This document shows positions 1 through 8,560 of a DNA stretch of 64,000 nt, one piece after another. The notes under the pieces are model-generated. The model saw only the letters and a list, made by a program, of their open reading frames with translations. It did no database searches and was not told the DNA's origin. Position numbers and translations under genes: made by a program. Numbering within the stretch: the stretch's first letter is position 1; each line of letters starts with the position of its first letter. The stretch spans positions 248,001 to 312,000 of the forward strand of contig NZ_JAFEWC010000001.1 in the NCBI RefSeq assembly GCF_017355875.1, read 5' to 3'. This stretch comes from Aridibaculum aurantiacum (GTDB lineage: Bacteria; Bacteroidota; Bacteroidia; Chitinophagales; Chitinophagaceae).

Positions 1-622
1 TTTCAGGATTTCCGAACATAACACCAATCTTTTCGCGAAGCTGGTTGATGAAAATACAGATGGTATTTGTTTTGTTGATGGTAGCAGTTAGTTTACGAAG
101 TGCCTGGCTCATCAATCGAGCTTGCAGCCCCATTTTGCTGTCGCCCATTTCACCTTCTAATTCACCTTTTGGTACCAGTGCTGCTACAGAGTCAATCACA
201 ACCACATCCAGTGCACCTGACAGGATCAAGCGATCAGCGATTTCAAGAGCTTGTTCGCCATAATCAGGTTGAGAGATCAAAAGATTGTCTACATCCACTC
301 CAAGCTTTTGCGCATAGTTGCTATCAAAAGCATGCTCCGCATCTATGATAGCGCACATGCCGCCTTTCTTTTGTGCTTCAGCAATCACATGTGTTGCAAT
401 GGTTGTTTTACCACTACTTTCTGGGCCATATATTTCTATTATTCTTCCTTTTGGTAATCCGCCAATACCCAGTGCTACGTCCAATCCAATCGAACCGGTT
501 GATACCACTTCGATCTCGTTGTTAGCCCTTTCATTCATCATCATCACACTGCCCTTTCCAAAATCTTTATCTATTTTATCAATGGTAAGCTTAAGGGCTT
601 TCAGCTTTTCTACGTTGCTCAT
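1..622 (-). CDS. recA: RecA recombinase, C-terminal part cut by window edge
   Basis: Reading the minus strand from the ATG at 622 gives an uninterrupted frame that runs off the left edge (about 207 codons, 5' complete, 3' missing). It is unmistakably RecA. A short N-terminal helix region is followed by the Walker A loop GPESSGKTT, the IDAEHAFD stretch, the Walker B strand [11 protein letters not shown] and the DNA-binding L1/L2 region entry [16 protein letters not shown]. RecA forms ATP-dependent filaments on single-stranded DNA for homologous recombination and, in many bacteria, SOS derepression. It is transcribed away from the esterase gene, which lies about 200 bases upstream in the same direction. 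No LexA-type operator was recognisable in that gap. Confidence 0.97.
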   Translation of the reverse strand, partial: MSNVEKLKALKLTIDKIDKDFGKGSVMMMNERANNEIEVVSTGSIGLDVALGIGGLPKGRIIEIYGPESSGKTTIATHVIAEAQKKGGMCAIIDAEHAFDSNYAQKLGVDVDNLLISQPDYGEQALEIADRLILSGALDVVVIDSVAALVPKGELEGEMGDSKMGLQARLMSQALRKLTATINKTNTICIFINQLREKIGVMFGNPE

Positions 623-819
623 TTGGGTTATTTTTTCAGTAAAATTAGATATTGGGTAAAGGTATAGTAATTAAGTTATGCACACTAATTATTTTAGCAA
701 ATTGTGCTAACGTTTTTGGAGGATGCCTGTTGGTGCTGCATTTCGGTTAAAACTAAATCTTATTTAATGTCCTCGTTACTTGCCCAGGATGATGATTTCC
801 AACCTTAAATTAATCTGAT

Positions 820-1440
820 TTATTGGCTAAAGATGAGCTTATTCGCCTGTTCTATTTCATCCTGGTTAATGGTATGTCCCATGCCCGGGTAGATCTTTTC
901 GGTTACTACGGCATTCATTGATTTTAGGATAGTGGTGGTAGCATACACACGCTCTATTGGTACAAACGGATCCGGATCGCTGGAAGCAATGAAAACAGGC
1001 GTGCCAGCAAGATCGCCGCTATAGTTCTGGGTGTACAATTTATCGCCTATCAGTCCGCCGGTTAAAGCTACTATTCCGCCATAGCGTGTAGCATTGCGTG
1101 CAGCAAATTCTAATGAGAGACAGGCACCTTGTGAAAAACCTAAGAAGTAAATGTTTTCTTCGCTTATTCCCTGTGATTTTATGTCCTCCACTATATCCTT
1201 AAATAATTGCAATGCAGATGATAGGCCGGGTTCATTCTTTGCCGGAGGGGCAAGAAAAGGCAGCGGGTACCATGCACTGTTTCGAGCCTGAGGAGCTAGT
1301 ATGGCGAAGTTTGCCACGTTGAAATAACCTGCAAGTGATAAGATATCTTGTGCAGATCCGCCACGGCCATGGATCATTATCAAAGCCTTTTTTGCTTCGC
1401 TTATTTTCTTGCCTGCGGTTTTTATATCTTTTCCATGCAT
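820..1440 (-). CDS. Phospholipase/carboxylesterase-type alpha/beta hydrolase
   Basis: A 206-residue serine hydrolase of the small carboxylesterase/phospholipase (Abhydrolase_2, YpfH-like) group. Visible are the oxyanion region IHGRGG near residue 24, the nucleophile elbow GFSQGA (Ser about residue 103), an Asp in SSDPDPFVP and the catalytic His in GMGHTI near the C-terminus, so the triad looks complete. No signal peptide, so cytoplasmic. Members hydrolyse short acyl esters or lysophospholipids; the substrate cannot be told from the sequence. Length is normal for the family. It stands alone, with about 200 bases to recA and 250 bases to the GNAT gene. Confidence 0.85.
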   Translation of the reverse strand: MHGKDIKTAGKKISEAKKALIMIHGRGGSAQDILSLAGYFNVANFAILAPQARNSAWYPLPFLAPPAKNEPGLSSALQLFKDIVEDIKSQGISEENIYFLGFSQGACLSLEFAARNATRYGGIVALTGGLIGDKLYTQNYSGDLAGTPVFIASSDPDPFVPIERVYATTTILKSMNAVVTEKIYPGMGHTINQDEIEQANKLIFSQ

Positions 1441-1689
1441 GCTAATTGATTTAAGGCATCAAGGTCTTCATCAAGATGGTGGAATTAAAAGGAGTAAATC
1501 CTTTTCGTCACCTCATTCTTATGAAGCTTTGGGCTTAACCTCAAAAATACATTTATTGGTGGACGAAACATCGCCGCCAATCCAGTTGTAGATATACCCC
1601 CTGATAAAACTATTCAAAAAGGATAAAATTCAACTACAACCTTCTCCTGAATTTTCTTTACCGGATATGGGCAAAACGTCCAGCATAAA

Positions 1690-2001
1690 TTACTTCATGC
1701 CCTGCATAGCCGTTCCTTTATCCTGGTCCCATATATCAGCATATTCTTCAGCCTTTAATTTAAAGATTGACTTCACGAAAGGACAATAGATCATCACCTT
1801 CAGGTTATGCTGTCTTGCATGATCCGCCATGGCAGTAACCAGTTGTTTACCGATGCCTTTTCCCTGCATGCGTTCCACCACACCAGTATGATATATGGAC
1901 ATCTCACCACCGGAAATGCCAACAATCATTTCTGCAATGCGTTCTCCATTTTCGTCAATAGCGAAAGCGCCTTTATCATTTGGTATAAAATCTACTTGCA
2001 T
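1690..2001 (-). CDS. Small GNAT-fold N-acetyltransferase (COG2388 type)
   Basis: 103 residues, the length of the minimal GNAT proteins of the YjdJ/COG2388 group. The acetyl-CoA binding motif A is clear as QGKGIGKQLV (residues 46-55), preceded by the strand MSIYHTGVV and followed by a helix (TAMADHARQHNLKVMIYCPF). The conserved YCPFV near residue 76 is typical of this subgroup. Acceptor substrate unknown. It is followed 21 bases downstream in transcription order by nothing of its own strand until the esterase, and sits just after the membrane gene at 2023-2358, with which it may be co-transcribed. Confidence 0.85.
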   Translation of the reverse strand: MQVDFIPNDKGAFAIDENGERIAEMIVGISGGEMSIYHTGVVERMQGKGIGKQLVTAMADHARQHNLKVMIYCPFVKSIFKLKAEEYADIWDQDKGTAMQGMK

Positions 2002-2022
2002 GATTGAACATTTATTTAAACA

Positions 2023-2358
2023 CTACCATATAAAAGAGAACGCTGCGCCTACCAGTGCCAACACTATGGCAATGATGAGTGCAGGTTTGAAGCCATCTAC
2101 TTTAAATCCTTTGAAGAATACGTCGGCAAGTTTTATCATAACAGCAGTTACAATCACACGAACAATAAAACTGAGTAAAAACAATGTCACCAGGTTCAGT
2201 GGCAAACGAAGCAGTGCGCCAACAGTAGCGTTTAACAAAGCAACTACTACTATTACACCGAGCGCAGTGCTATAGCTGCGTACATGAACCGTTTTCATCA
2301 CGTTTGAAAGAATAAGCAATACCAATGCGTTCAATAAAAGTTCGATTATGAAGCCCAT
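2023..2358 (-). CDS. Phage holin family / YvlD-like small membrane protein
   Basis: 111 residues made almost entirely of four hydrophobic segments (about residues 5-20, 30-52, 55-80 and 88-110), separated by short polar turns such as KTVHVRSYS and KGFKVDGFK. This is the pattern of the YvlD/'phage holin family' (PF04020) group. The family name is historical: chromosomal members are inner-membrane proteins of unknown role and are not evidence of a prophage. A GNAT gene follows 21 bases downstream. Confidence 0.75.
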   Translation of the reverse strand: MGFIIELLLNALVLLILSNVMKTVHVRSYSTALGVIVVVALLNATVGALLRLPLNLVTLFLLSFIVRVIVTAVMIKLADVFFKGFKVDGFKPALIIAIVLALVGAAFSFIW

Positions 2359-2683
2359 TTATCTGATATTTTAATTGGTGTATGGTTCTTAAAAAATTAT
2401 TCCTCGTAAAAAGAACATGCAGCTGCCATATTATGAGTAACCAAATATGCCATTTGACTTTGCTGTGGTTGCGGCTTATAAGGCAGCGTGAGGAGTTCAT
2501 TTTCACGTATGATAAAACGGTACGATGGAGTTGCGGCAGGTTCTAATTCTATATGCACGAACATTTATTCCAGCAAAATCTTTTACTTTCATATTCTTAA
2601 AAAATGTCATGCAAGTTCTATGGCATCCTTCTTTGAGCGTGTTACATGTTCCCATTGTTTGGGGAATTAAATATGATATAGAA
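2359..2683. other. Intergenic region between divergent genes
   Basis: About 325 bases between the leftward YvlD-like gene and the rightward outer-membrane gene. Short frames exist on both strands but none has recognisable composition, conserved motif or start context. It must contain both divergent promoters, but no perfect TAnnTTTG element was found. An in-frame ATG at 2609 exists upstream of the chosen start of the next gene. Confidence 0.4.
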
Positions 2684-3949
2684 ATGCTAGCAAAAATTTT
2701 ACACGCAGTTGTTGCAATGATTGTCCTATTCTTCTTTTTATTACTCCCATCAGCTGGTACATCGCAGTTGCAAAGCAAATGGCAAGCTTCGTTGCATGGA
2801 GGATTATCATCAATATCTGGAGATGTGAAAGCACGTACCGGTGTGGGTGGTGGATTTTCTTTACAAAGAAACATCAACAACGTTTTTGCTATTCGTGCTG
2901 ATTATACAGGCTCAATCAATAAAGGATTGGATGTGACACCAAGAACGGCTGAAGGGATAAATGATAATTCAGTTAATGATCCCTGGCATTATCTGTACCC
3001 AAACAACAGGCTATTTGTAGCGAATTATCGTGCAGCTATTCACCGACTATCTGCTAGTGCAGTTGCATCTATATTTAACTGGCACGTACCAAGAACTGCT
3101 TATAAGCTGAACACTTATGGAATGCTAGGTTATTCTTTACTTTCCGCCGACGTATCTATTGATGCAGCAACAGCTAATGAACAACCATACAATTACGCTG
3201 GTATTAATTTCAATGCATCTAGAAAAGATGTACGCCAGCAATTGAAGCAATTGATGGACGGCAGGTTTGATAGAGTGGCATATTATAAGAACATGCCGTA
3301 CCACGAAAGAAAGAAGATCCAGTTTTATTATGGGATCAATGCAGGTTTGGGATTTGGTTTTTCGCTGAATGAAAAAATTGAACTAGGCCTGGAGCGCAGG
3401 CTTACGGTAGCATTCTCGGATCATTTGGATGGTATAAAACATAGAGGTAGAAGCGACCTTATCCATTATACAAGCTTACAAATCAACTATAAGTTCGGTA
3501 GCCTGCTAAATAAGACTGCCAGGAAACTGACACCTTCCGGCCCAGGAACAATGGTCACTTCCAATCATATAATACATACTGTCTCTAATATTGTAAATGC
3601 AACAGTAAGAGGCGAAGCTGTTAGTAGTGGAGCAGATACCAACTATTATTTCATTCTCCAATTCAAACCTGCAGTGCCTGGAAATGTTAGCCAATTACAT
3701 TCAGCTTTTATTCGACTAGAAACGAAGCAAGTAGTGGCTTTACCTTATGCAGGGGTTGCATCTTCATTAAGAGCTGGCAAGGAATTTAGTTATAGAATAC
3801 GCGTTCCTAGAGAAGCATTGGAAAGTTTAGCTGCCAACAAAGCGACTGAATTGAAAATTGAGACTTCAACTTTTGCACTGGAAGACAGGCTTGTTCCTGG
3901 AAGCCAAAGTGTATTCTCTTCTATCAGTAACCAGCTTTTGAGGCATTAG
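2684..3949 (+). CDS. Secreted outer-membrane-barrel-like protein with C-terminal extension, hypothetical
   Basis: An open frame extends upstream to 2525, but the ATG at 2684 is preferred because it begins with a signal peptide (MLAKILHAVVAMIVLFFFLL, cleavage probably after GTS). The mature part has alternating aromatic/glycine strands (GGGFSLQRNINNVFAIRADYTG, and GINAGLGFGFSLNEKIELGLERR at mid-length) typical of Bacteroidota 8-stranded barrels. The last 100 or so residues (from HTVSNIVNATVRG) form a separate domain with a long polar strand pattern that I do not recognise. Probably in the outer membrane; no enzymatic motif. It is monocistronic and converges tail to tail with the esterase gene, 3 bases away. 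Confidence 0.6.
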   Translation: MLAKILHAVVAMIVLFFFLLLPSAGTSQLQSKWQASLHGGLSSISGDVKARTGVGGGFSLQRNINNVFAIRADYTGSINKGLDVTPRTAEGINDNSVNDPWHYLYPNNRLFVANYRAAIHRLSASAVASIFNWHVPRTAYKLNTYGMLGYSLLSADVSIDAATANEQPYNYAGINFNASRKDVRQQLKQLMDGRFDRVAYYKNMPYHERKKIQFYYGINAGLGFGFSLNEKIELGLERRLTVAFSDHLDGIKHRGRSDLIHYTSLQINYKFGSLLNKTARKLTPSGPGTMVTSNHIIHTVSNIVNATVRGEAVSSGADTNYYFILQFKPAVPGNVSQLHSAFIRLETKQVVALPYAGVASSLRAGKEFSYRIRVPREALESLAANKATELKIETSTFALEDRLVPGSQSVFSSISNQLLRH

Positions 3950-3952
3950 CAT

Positions 3953-5284
3953 TTACATACCAAAAGGATACGTGTCCGGCATCTCGCCGCCCTTTGCTTC
4001 TATGTGTAGTGGATGCAGTGCAGTAGTCTGGTGCAGGTAAAGAAAAGCATCGTATCGAAGCGGGATGATGCTCGGTACATAGTTGCCATACATTTCATAT
4101 TCAGGATTGTAAACCACACCTATAGCACGGTGCGCGATCCTCTCTTCATACATTGCATGGTGCGTTAGTTCATCGAGTAACAGCAACTTATTTTCTTCAC
4201 CTGCCTGTTGCAGCAGGTCTTCCCAGCTTCCATGCCTGCCTTTAGGAACCTTCATCTTGCGCATGGTAGATCCCCATTTGTTGGCAGCTATCACAGTTCC
4301 AAAATAAGAGCCGAACCCCACGAGTACCACGTCCTCTTTATTATAATGATCACGCACCAACTCACCAATATTGTACATGCCATCATCAGCCATATCTGTA
4401 TAGCGACTGTCGCCAATATGAGTGTTATGTTCCCACACTATCACCTTGCTGTCTGGTCCATGAAAATCAAGCAGGCGCTGTAGTGTTTCAAACATATGAC
4501 TGTCTCGAACATTCCAACTGCTGGCGCCGCCTTGCATCATTGCCCGGTAATATTTTTCTGCGTTCACGGCTACCAAAGCATTCTGCTCAGTACTAAAAGC
4601 CATCTCATGATCAGAATCGTGAAGTGGCATTTTTCGCTGTATCTCTTTCAGCAGTGCCACCACTTCCGACTCGCACAGCTCCGGAACCAGCCTGCTGGCA
4701 TAAGCATACGACTGACCATCATCTTTTTTATAAGGATCAAAACAGCTAAAAGCTTCTTCGGCAACCTGCAATGCAGCCGGATCTACTTTTTGCAAGTATT
4801 CTTTAATGGCTTGCATTGAATCCCAAAGACTGTAAACATCCAGCCCATAAAAACCTACTTTCTTCTCTTTGGGTAAAGGTTCATTGTGTTTGTACAGCCA
4901 ATCTGTAAGAGCCGCTATTTCCCAATTCGCCCACATCCACGTAGGCCAGCGGTTGAAGTTGTTCAATACTTCTTTAGCAGATTGATGTGTAGTGTATTGC
5001 TTGATGTACCTGTTAATAGAATAACAGTCTGGCCAATCTCCTTCGACGGCTATAAAGTTGAAGTTCTTTTCTTGGATAAGTCGCCTGGTGATCTGTGCGC
5101 GCCACGTATAATACTCATGTGTACCATGCGATGCTTCGCCAAGCATTACAATACGTGCATCACCTATTCTTTTCAGTAGCGGATCCAGGTCTTGTGCTGT
5201 CTGCAGCGGATGTGCAATCTGCCTCACCTGGTCAACCACTTCCTTTTGTTTCCATGATGGAAAGCTTTCCATATCGCGCAGCAT
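3953..5284 (-). CDS. Erythromycin esterase family protein (PF05139)
   Basis: 443 residues covering a full erythromycin-esterase domain. Diagnostic stretches are ARIVMLGEASHGTHEYY near residue 45 (Glu and His of the active site), FIAVEGDWPDC near 80, and VIVWEHNTHIGDS near 285. True Ere enzymes hydrolyse the macrolactone ring of erythromycin. Most chromosomal homologues in environmental bacteria are of unknown substrate, so a resistance role should not be assumed. There is no signal peptide. It lies 60 bases upstream of nothing on its strand but just after the ergothioneine genes in reading order (egtD stop to this start is 59 bases), so it could be the last gene of that transcript. Confidence 0.85.
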   Translation of the reverse strand: MLRDMESFPSWKQKEVVDQVRQIAHPLQTAQDLDPLLKRIGDARIVMLGEASHGTHEYYTWRAQITRRLIQEKNFNFIAVEGDWPDCYSINRYIKQYTTHQSAKEVLNNFNRWPTWMWANWEIAALTDWLYKHNEPLPKEKKVGFYGLDVYSLWDSMQAIKEYLQKVDPAALQVAEEAFSCFDPYKKDDGQSYAYASRLVPELCESEVVALLKEIQRKMPLHDSDHEMAFSTEQNALVAVNAEKYYRAMMQGGASSWNVRDSHMFETLQRLLDFHGPDSKVIVWEHNTHIGDSRYTDMADDGMYNIGELVRDHYNKEDVVLVGFGSYFGTVIAANKWGSTMRKMKVPKGRHGSWEDLLQQAGEENKLLLLDELTHHAMYEERIAHRAIGVVYNPEYEMYGNYVPSIIPLRYDAFLYLHQTTALHPLHIEAKGGEMPDTYPFGM

Positions 5285-5343
5285 AAGTATCTATTGATGG
5301 TACATCATAGGTTCATCAAAAGAAATGCCTCAGAAGTTTGCCT

Positions 5344-6294
5344 TTACTGGTTTGAGACCTGCCATAGTACATCCACAAACCAATGTTTGTTATCGTAGAA
5401 CTTTTGCAGCGACTTAAAGCCACTTTGGCTGGCAAGATCGTCAACCTGTTGTGGCAGATATTTCTGCGATACTTCCATAAATACAGCCTCGTATTGTTTA
5501 AAATGAAAAGTATGATCAGCTATCTCTACCTGCTGATCCTGCATGCTTACAAGGTAGCTTTTACATGCACCGGTACCGGGATCATAGGTTGGGAAATGTT
5601 TGAAATGTTGAAGCTGGAAATTGCCACTAAGTTCGCTGTTAATCCTGCGCAGTAAGTTGAAGTTGAAATCGCGTGTAAGCCCGGCCTTATCATTATAAGC
5701 ATCCAGGATAACCTGTGGATCTTTCTGCAGATCAAAGCCAATAAATACAAGATCACGTGGATTGAGATGCGACCGAAGTTCGGTTAAGAAGTGTTGGCTT
5801 TCTTCAATTGGAATGTTGCCTATGTTGGAACCTAAAAACAGGATGACCTTTATGTTGTTGGATAAAGTTTTCACCTTCTCGAGCATGCTGAAGTACTCGC
5901 CGTTCAAACCCTGGATGTTGATGCCTGGCACCTGTAGCGGTAGTTGTTTCTCCAGTTGTTGAATTACATTGTTGGAAATATCAATAGGCATGTAACTGTA
6001 GCTAATGCCCATGTTTGATAGCTGTTTCAGCAGGTGCACAGACTTAGTAGCATCTCCTGCACCTAGTTCTACAATATCAAATGTTGGTGAAATGGCTGTA
6101 AGTGCAGATGCGATTTTGATTGATTGCTCTTGGAATATTTCCATTTCGCAGCGCGTCAGGTAATACTCTTCGCTATGCATTATCTGCTGGAAAATCTGAT
6201 CACCTGTAGCATCATAAAAATATTTTGAATCAAGCTGCTTTGGTGAAGACGAAAGCCCTTTAATAACTTCTTGAAGAAATTGGTCCATGCTCAT
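5344..6294 (-). CDS. egtD: L-histidine N-alpha-methyltransferase EgtD
   Basis: 316 residues, the usual EgtD length. N-terminal signatures SSSPKQLDSKYFYDATG and EYYLTRCEMEIF (residues 15-50) mark the DUF2260/EgtD family, followed by the SAM-binding ELGAGDATKS near residue 75 and FLGSNIGN near 155. EgtD trimethylates histidine to hercynine using three S-adenosylmethionine, the first step of ergothioneine synthesis. The start overlaps the egtB stop by one base (TAATG), so the two are translationally coupled in the order egtB-egtD. Confidence 0.95.
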   Translation of the reverse strand: MSMDQFLQEVIKGLSSSPKQLDSKYFYDATGDQIFQQIMHSEEYYLTRCEMEIFQEQSIKIASALTAISPTFDIVELGAGDATKSVHLLKQLSNMGISYSYMPIDISNNVIQQLEKQLPLQVPGINIQGLNGEYFSMLEKVKTLSNNIKVILFLGSNIGNIPIEESQHFLTELRSHLNPRDLVFIGFDLQKDPQVILDAYNDKAGLTRDFNFNLLRRINSELSGNFQLQHFKHFPTYDPGTGACKSYLVSMQDQQVEIADHTFHFKQYEAVFMEVSQKYLPQQVDDLASQSGFKSLQKFYDNKHWFVDVLWQVSNQ

Positions 6295-7442
6295 TATTTA
6301 GCCAGCCGGATACCGGTGTGTTGCCACCGCAGGTGTGGGTGAAAAAAGTTTCTATAGGTATGCCGGCTATGTCCCGGAGAAGTAACCTGTGAAGCGCCTC
6401 GTAGTACCTTTTGGTTTACCATAAACTTGCCATTGTATTCTCCAATAGCTCCGGGTGCTTTACTAAATCCCGGGTAAGGCAAATAAGCGCTCTCTGTCCA
6501 TTCCCATCTCTGTCCCCAATCTAATTTACCTGATGCAGCTTCCCATTCAAATTCTGTTGGCAGGCGCATGCCTTTCCACGCGGCATATGCCGATGCTTCG
6601 TAAAAGCTGATATGGTTTAGTATCTCATCTTCCTTTACAGGTTGAAGTCCCTGCATTGTATAATGATGCCAAGTACCATCTATTTGGTGCCAATACATGG
6701 GGCTGCTAATATTGTTTGATTTCACCCACTCCCAACCTTCCGAATGCCAATGTCGAAAATCAGTATATCCTCCTGCTGATATAAATTCTATATAAGCACC
6801 ATTAGATACCAAAGAAGTGGCTATCGAATATGGTTGCAGGTATACTTTATGCCTGCCCAGCTCATTATCAAAACAGAAACTTTCACCTTCATAGCCTATG
6901 TCATATATTCCTTCGTTCATTGTTATCCATTCATCTTGTGAACCAGCAAGAACCGGGTTTTCATCACCTGTTTTATAAGCTGGAAACAATGGATTGTGGC
7001 CAAGAATGTATTTGATATCTGTATGCAATAGTTCCTGGTGTTGCTCTTCATGGTTCAGCCCAAGTTCTACCAGTTCCTGCAGGTTGGATGTGTAGTTATG
7101 GGAGAGAAAAGCCATCATAGCGGCATCTACATATTTTCTATACGAAAAAATATCAGCTACAGTTGGTCGGCTTAGATTACCCCTGTCCGTACGTATCACT
7201 CTTGCACCTACCGTTTCGTAATAGCTATTGAATACATAATTGTAAGCCGGGTCAAAAACTTTGTAATTAGGAGCATAAGGCTGTAAAATAAAAGATTCAA
7301 AAAACCACGTGGTATGGCCTATATGCCATTTAGGAGGACTGACATCAACAACAGGTTGTACTACGTAATCCTCTGTTTGCAGAGGTTTGCAAATAGCTTC
7401 CGTTCGCTGCCTTACATCCTGGTATCTTTCAACGAGCGTCAT
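6294..7442 (-). CDS. egtB: Ergothioneine sulfoxide synthase EgtB
   Basis: 382 residues with both EgtB domains: an N-terminal DinB-like helical bundle and a C-terminal FGE-sulfatase (C-type-lectin-like) domain from about residue 175. Iron ligands are visible as H43 in WHIGHTTWF and H131/H135 in HEEQH. The C-terminal core has RLPTEFEWEAASG, RWEWTESAY and RGASQVTSPGHSRHTYRNFF. The enzyme is a non-haem iron oxygenase that joins hercynine to a thiol donor (gamma-glutamylcysteine or cysteine) as a sulfoxide. At about 380 residues it is shorter than the mycobacterial type. Donor specificity cannot be read from the sequence. It is coupled to egtD. Confidence 0.95.
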   Translation of the reverse strand: MTLVERYQDVRQRTEAICKPLQTEDYVVQPVVDVSPPKWHIGHTTWFFESFILQPYAPNYKVFDPAYNYVFNSYYETVGARVIRTDRGNLSRPTVADIFSYRKYVDAAMMAFLSHNYTSNLQELVELGLNHEEQHQELLHTDIKYILGHNPLFPAYKTGDENPVLAGSQDEWITMNEGIYDIGYEGESFCFDNELGRHKVYLQPYSIATSLVSNGAYIEFISAGGYTDFRHWHSEGWEWVKSNNISSPMYWHQIDGTWHHYTMQGLQPVKEDEILNHISFYEASAYAAWKGMRLPTEFEWEAASGKLDWGQRWEWTESAYLPYPGFSKAPGAIGEYNGKFMVNQKVLRGASQVTSPGHSRHTYRNFFHPHLRWQHTGIRLAK

Positions 7443-7543
7443 TGATACTTTTGATTTTTGAAAAGCTGTTTGATGTGGTACATCACTTACAACATTTGTT
7501 TAAGCAAAAGGTTGTTTGCAATTGCATGAGGGTATATAATTGG

Positions 7544-7825
7544 CTAAGGAACAACCTGCACTCCTTTCCAAAAAGCAACACGATCTTTTATATTCTCAGC
7601 TGCAGGTTTAGGGTGTGGGTAGTACCATGCAGCATCTTTATTTTCTTCAGTACCTACGATGATATCGTAATAAGATGCTTCGCCTTTCCAGGGGCAGGTA
7701 GTTTTAGTAATAGAAGCTCTTACAAGATCTGTATTGATAGATGATTTAGGGAAGTAGTGATTATTCTCTACCACAACGGTGTTGTCGCTTTCTGCAATCA
7801 CTTCATTATTCCATATTGCTTTCAT
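7544..7825 (-). CDS. DUF427 domain protein
   Basis: 93 residues forming one DUF427 domain: KAIWNNEVIAESDNTVVVENNHYFP, then TTCPWKGEASYY (the family hallmark C-PWKG-A-YY), and a C-terminal AAWYYPHPKPAAENIKDRVAFW. The ATG at 7825 is preferred over a TTG two codons upstream. The biochemical role is unknown; the fold is a small beta barrel. It lies about 100 bases upstream of egtB in the same direction and may share the ergothioneine transcript. Confidence 0.88.
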   Translation of the reverse strand: MKAIWNNEVIAESDNTVVVENNHYFPKSSINTDLVRASITKTTCPWKGEASYYDIIVGTEENKDAAWYYPHPKPAAENIKDRVAFWKGVQVVP

Positions 7826-7897
7826 GCTCAATTATTTAACGCTAAAGCAACGTGCAATAATGATGCCTTGGAAGATTATAAAAGAGAGACGCCTATA

Positions 7898-8560
7898 TTA
7901 AGAATCAATGTGGTACAAGCCATTTTTTATCGCGTAAATGATTATCCCTCCTAATGATTTTACATTCATTTTTTCCATCAGTGTTAGCTTGTAGCGCTCC
8001 ACTGTGCGATGGCTCACAAACAGGATGTCACCTATTTCTTTATTGTTTTTTTCCTGGCAAATGAGCGCAATAACTTCCATTTCCTTTTCAGTAAATTCCA
8101 CCACTGGTGGTGGCTCTTGTTTACTTTTTAATTTAAGCACCAACTTACTCAGGCGAAGGTTAGCATCTTTACAATAATAGGGTTCGCCTGTGTGAACCGT
8201 TTTTATTGCTTCAATGATCTCTTTTTTATCGGCATTTTTAAGCAGGTAACCTTTAGCGCCAGCCTCTATCATATCTACTATCAGGCTGTCTTCATCAAAC
8301 ATAGATAAGGCTACTACTGCAGCTTTATTGCCGTTGTCCAGCAGGTTTTTAGTAGCCGTTACCCCGTCCATACGAGGCATCTTGATATCTGTAAGTATCA
8401 CATCCGGTTGCAGCTTTCCCGCCATGGAAATCAGTTCTATTCCGTCTTCCGCTTCACCCACCACTTCTATTTCTTTTGCTTTGCGCAAAAGGAGTTTCAA
8501 GCCATCTCTATAAACCTCGTGGTCGTCTGCTATCAGCAATCTTATTTTCTCTGCCTCCAT
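7898..8560 (-). CDS. NarL/FixJ-type response regulator (REC + LuxR HTH)
   Basis: 220 residues. The receiver domain shows the acidic pair in IADDHEVYRDG, the phosphoacceptor Asp in VILTDIKMPRMDG (about residue 56), the switch Ser/Thr in VVALSMFDE, and Lys in YLLKNADKKE. A C-terminal LuxR-type helix-turn-helix (TEKEMEVIALICQEKNNKEI, then GDILFVSHRTVERYK) binds DNA. Its start overlaps the stop of the kinase gene by one base (TAATG), so the pair is translationally coupled and clearly cognate. Target genes are unknown. Confidence 0.93.
   Translation of the reverse strand: MEAEKIRLLIADDHEVYRDGLKLLLRKAKEIEVVGEAEDGIELISMAGKLQPDVILTDIKMPRMDGVTATKNLLDNGNKAAVVALSMFDEDSLIVDMIEAGAKGYLLKNADKKEIIEAIKTVHTGEPYYCKDANLRLSKLVLKLKSKQEPPPVVEFTEKEMEVIALICQEKNNKEIGDILFVSHRTVERYKLTLMEKMNVKSLGGIIIYAIKNGLYHIDS

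Noticed and set aside
1441-1689. Possible small gene upstream of the esterase
   Set aside because: No frame of useful length with a plausible start or protein-like composition on either strand.
2023-2358. 'Phage holin family' name as evidence for a prophage
   Set aside because: No other phage gene nearby; the family includes chromosomal membrane proteins.
2503-2880. 125-residue frame on the minus strand at the start of the outer-membrane gene
   Set aside because: Cys/Arg-rich shadow with no family motif, overlapping the signal peptide of a better-supported gene.
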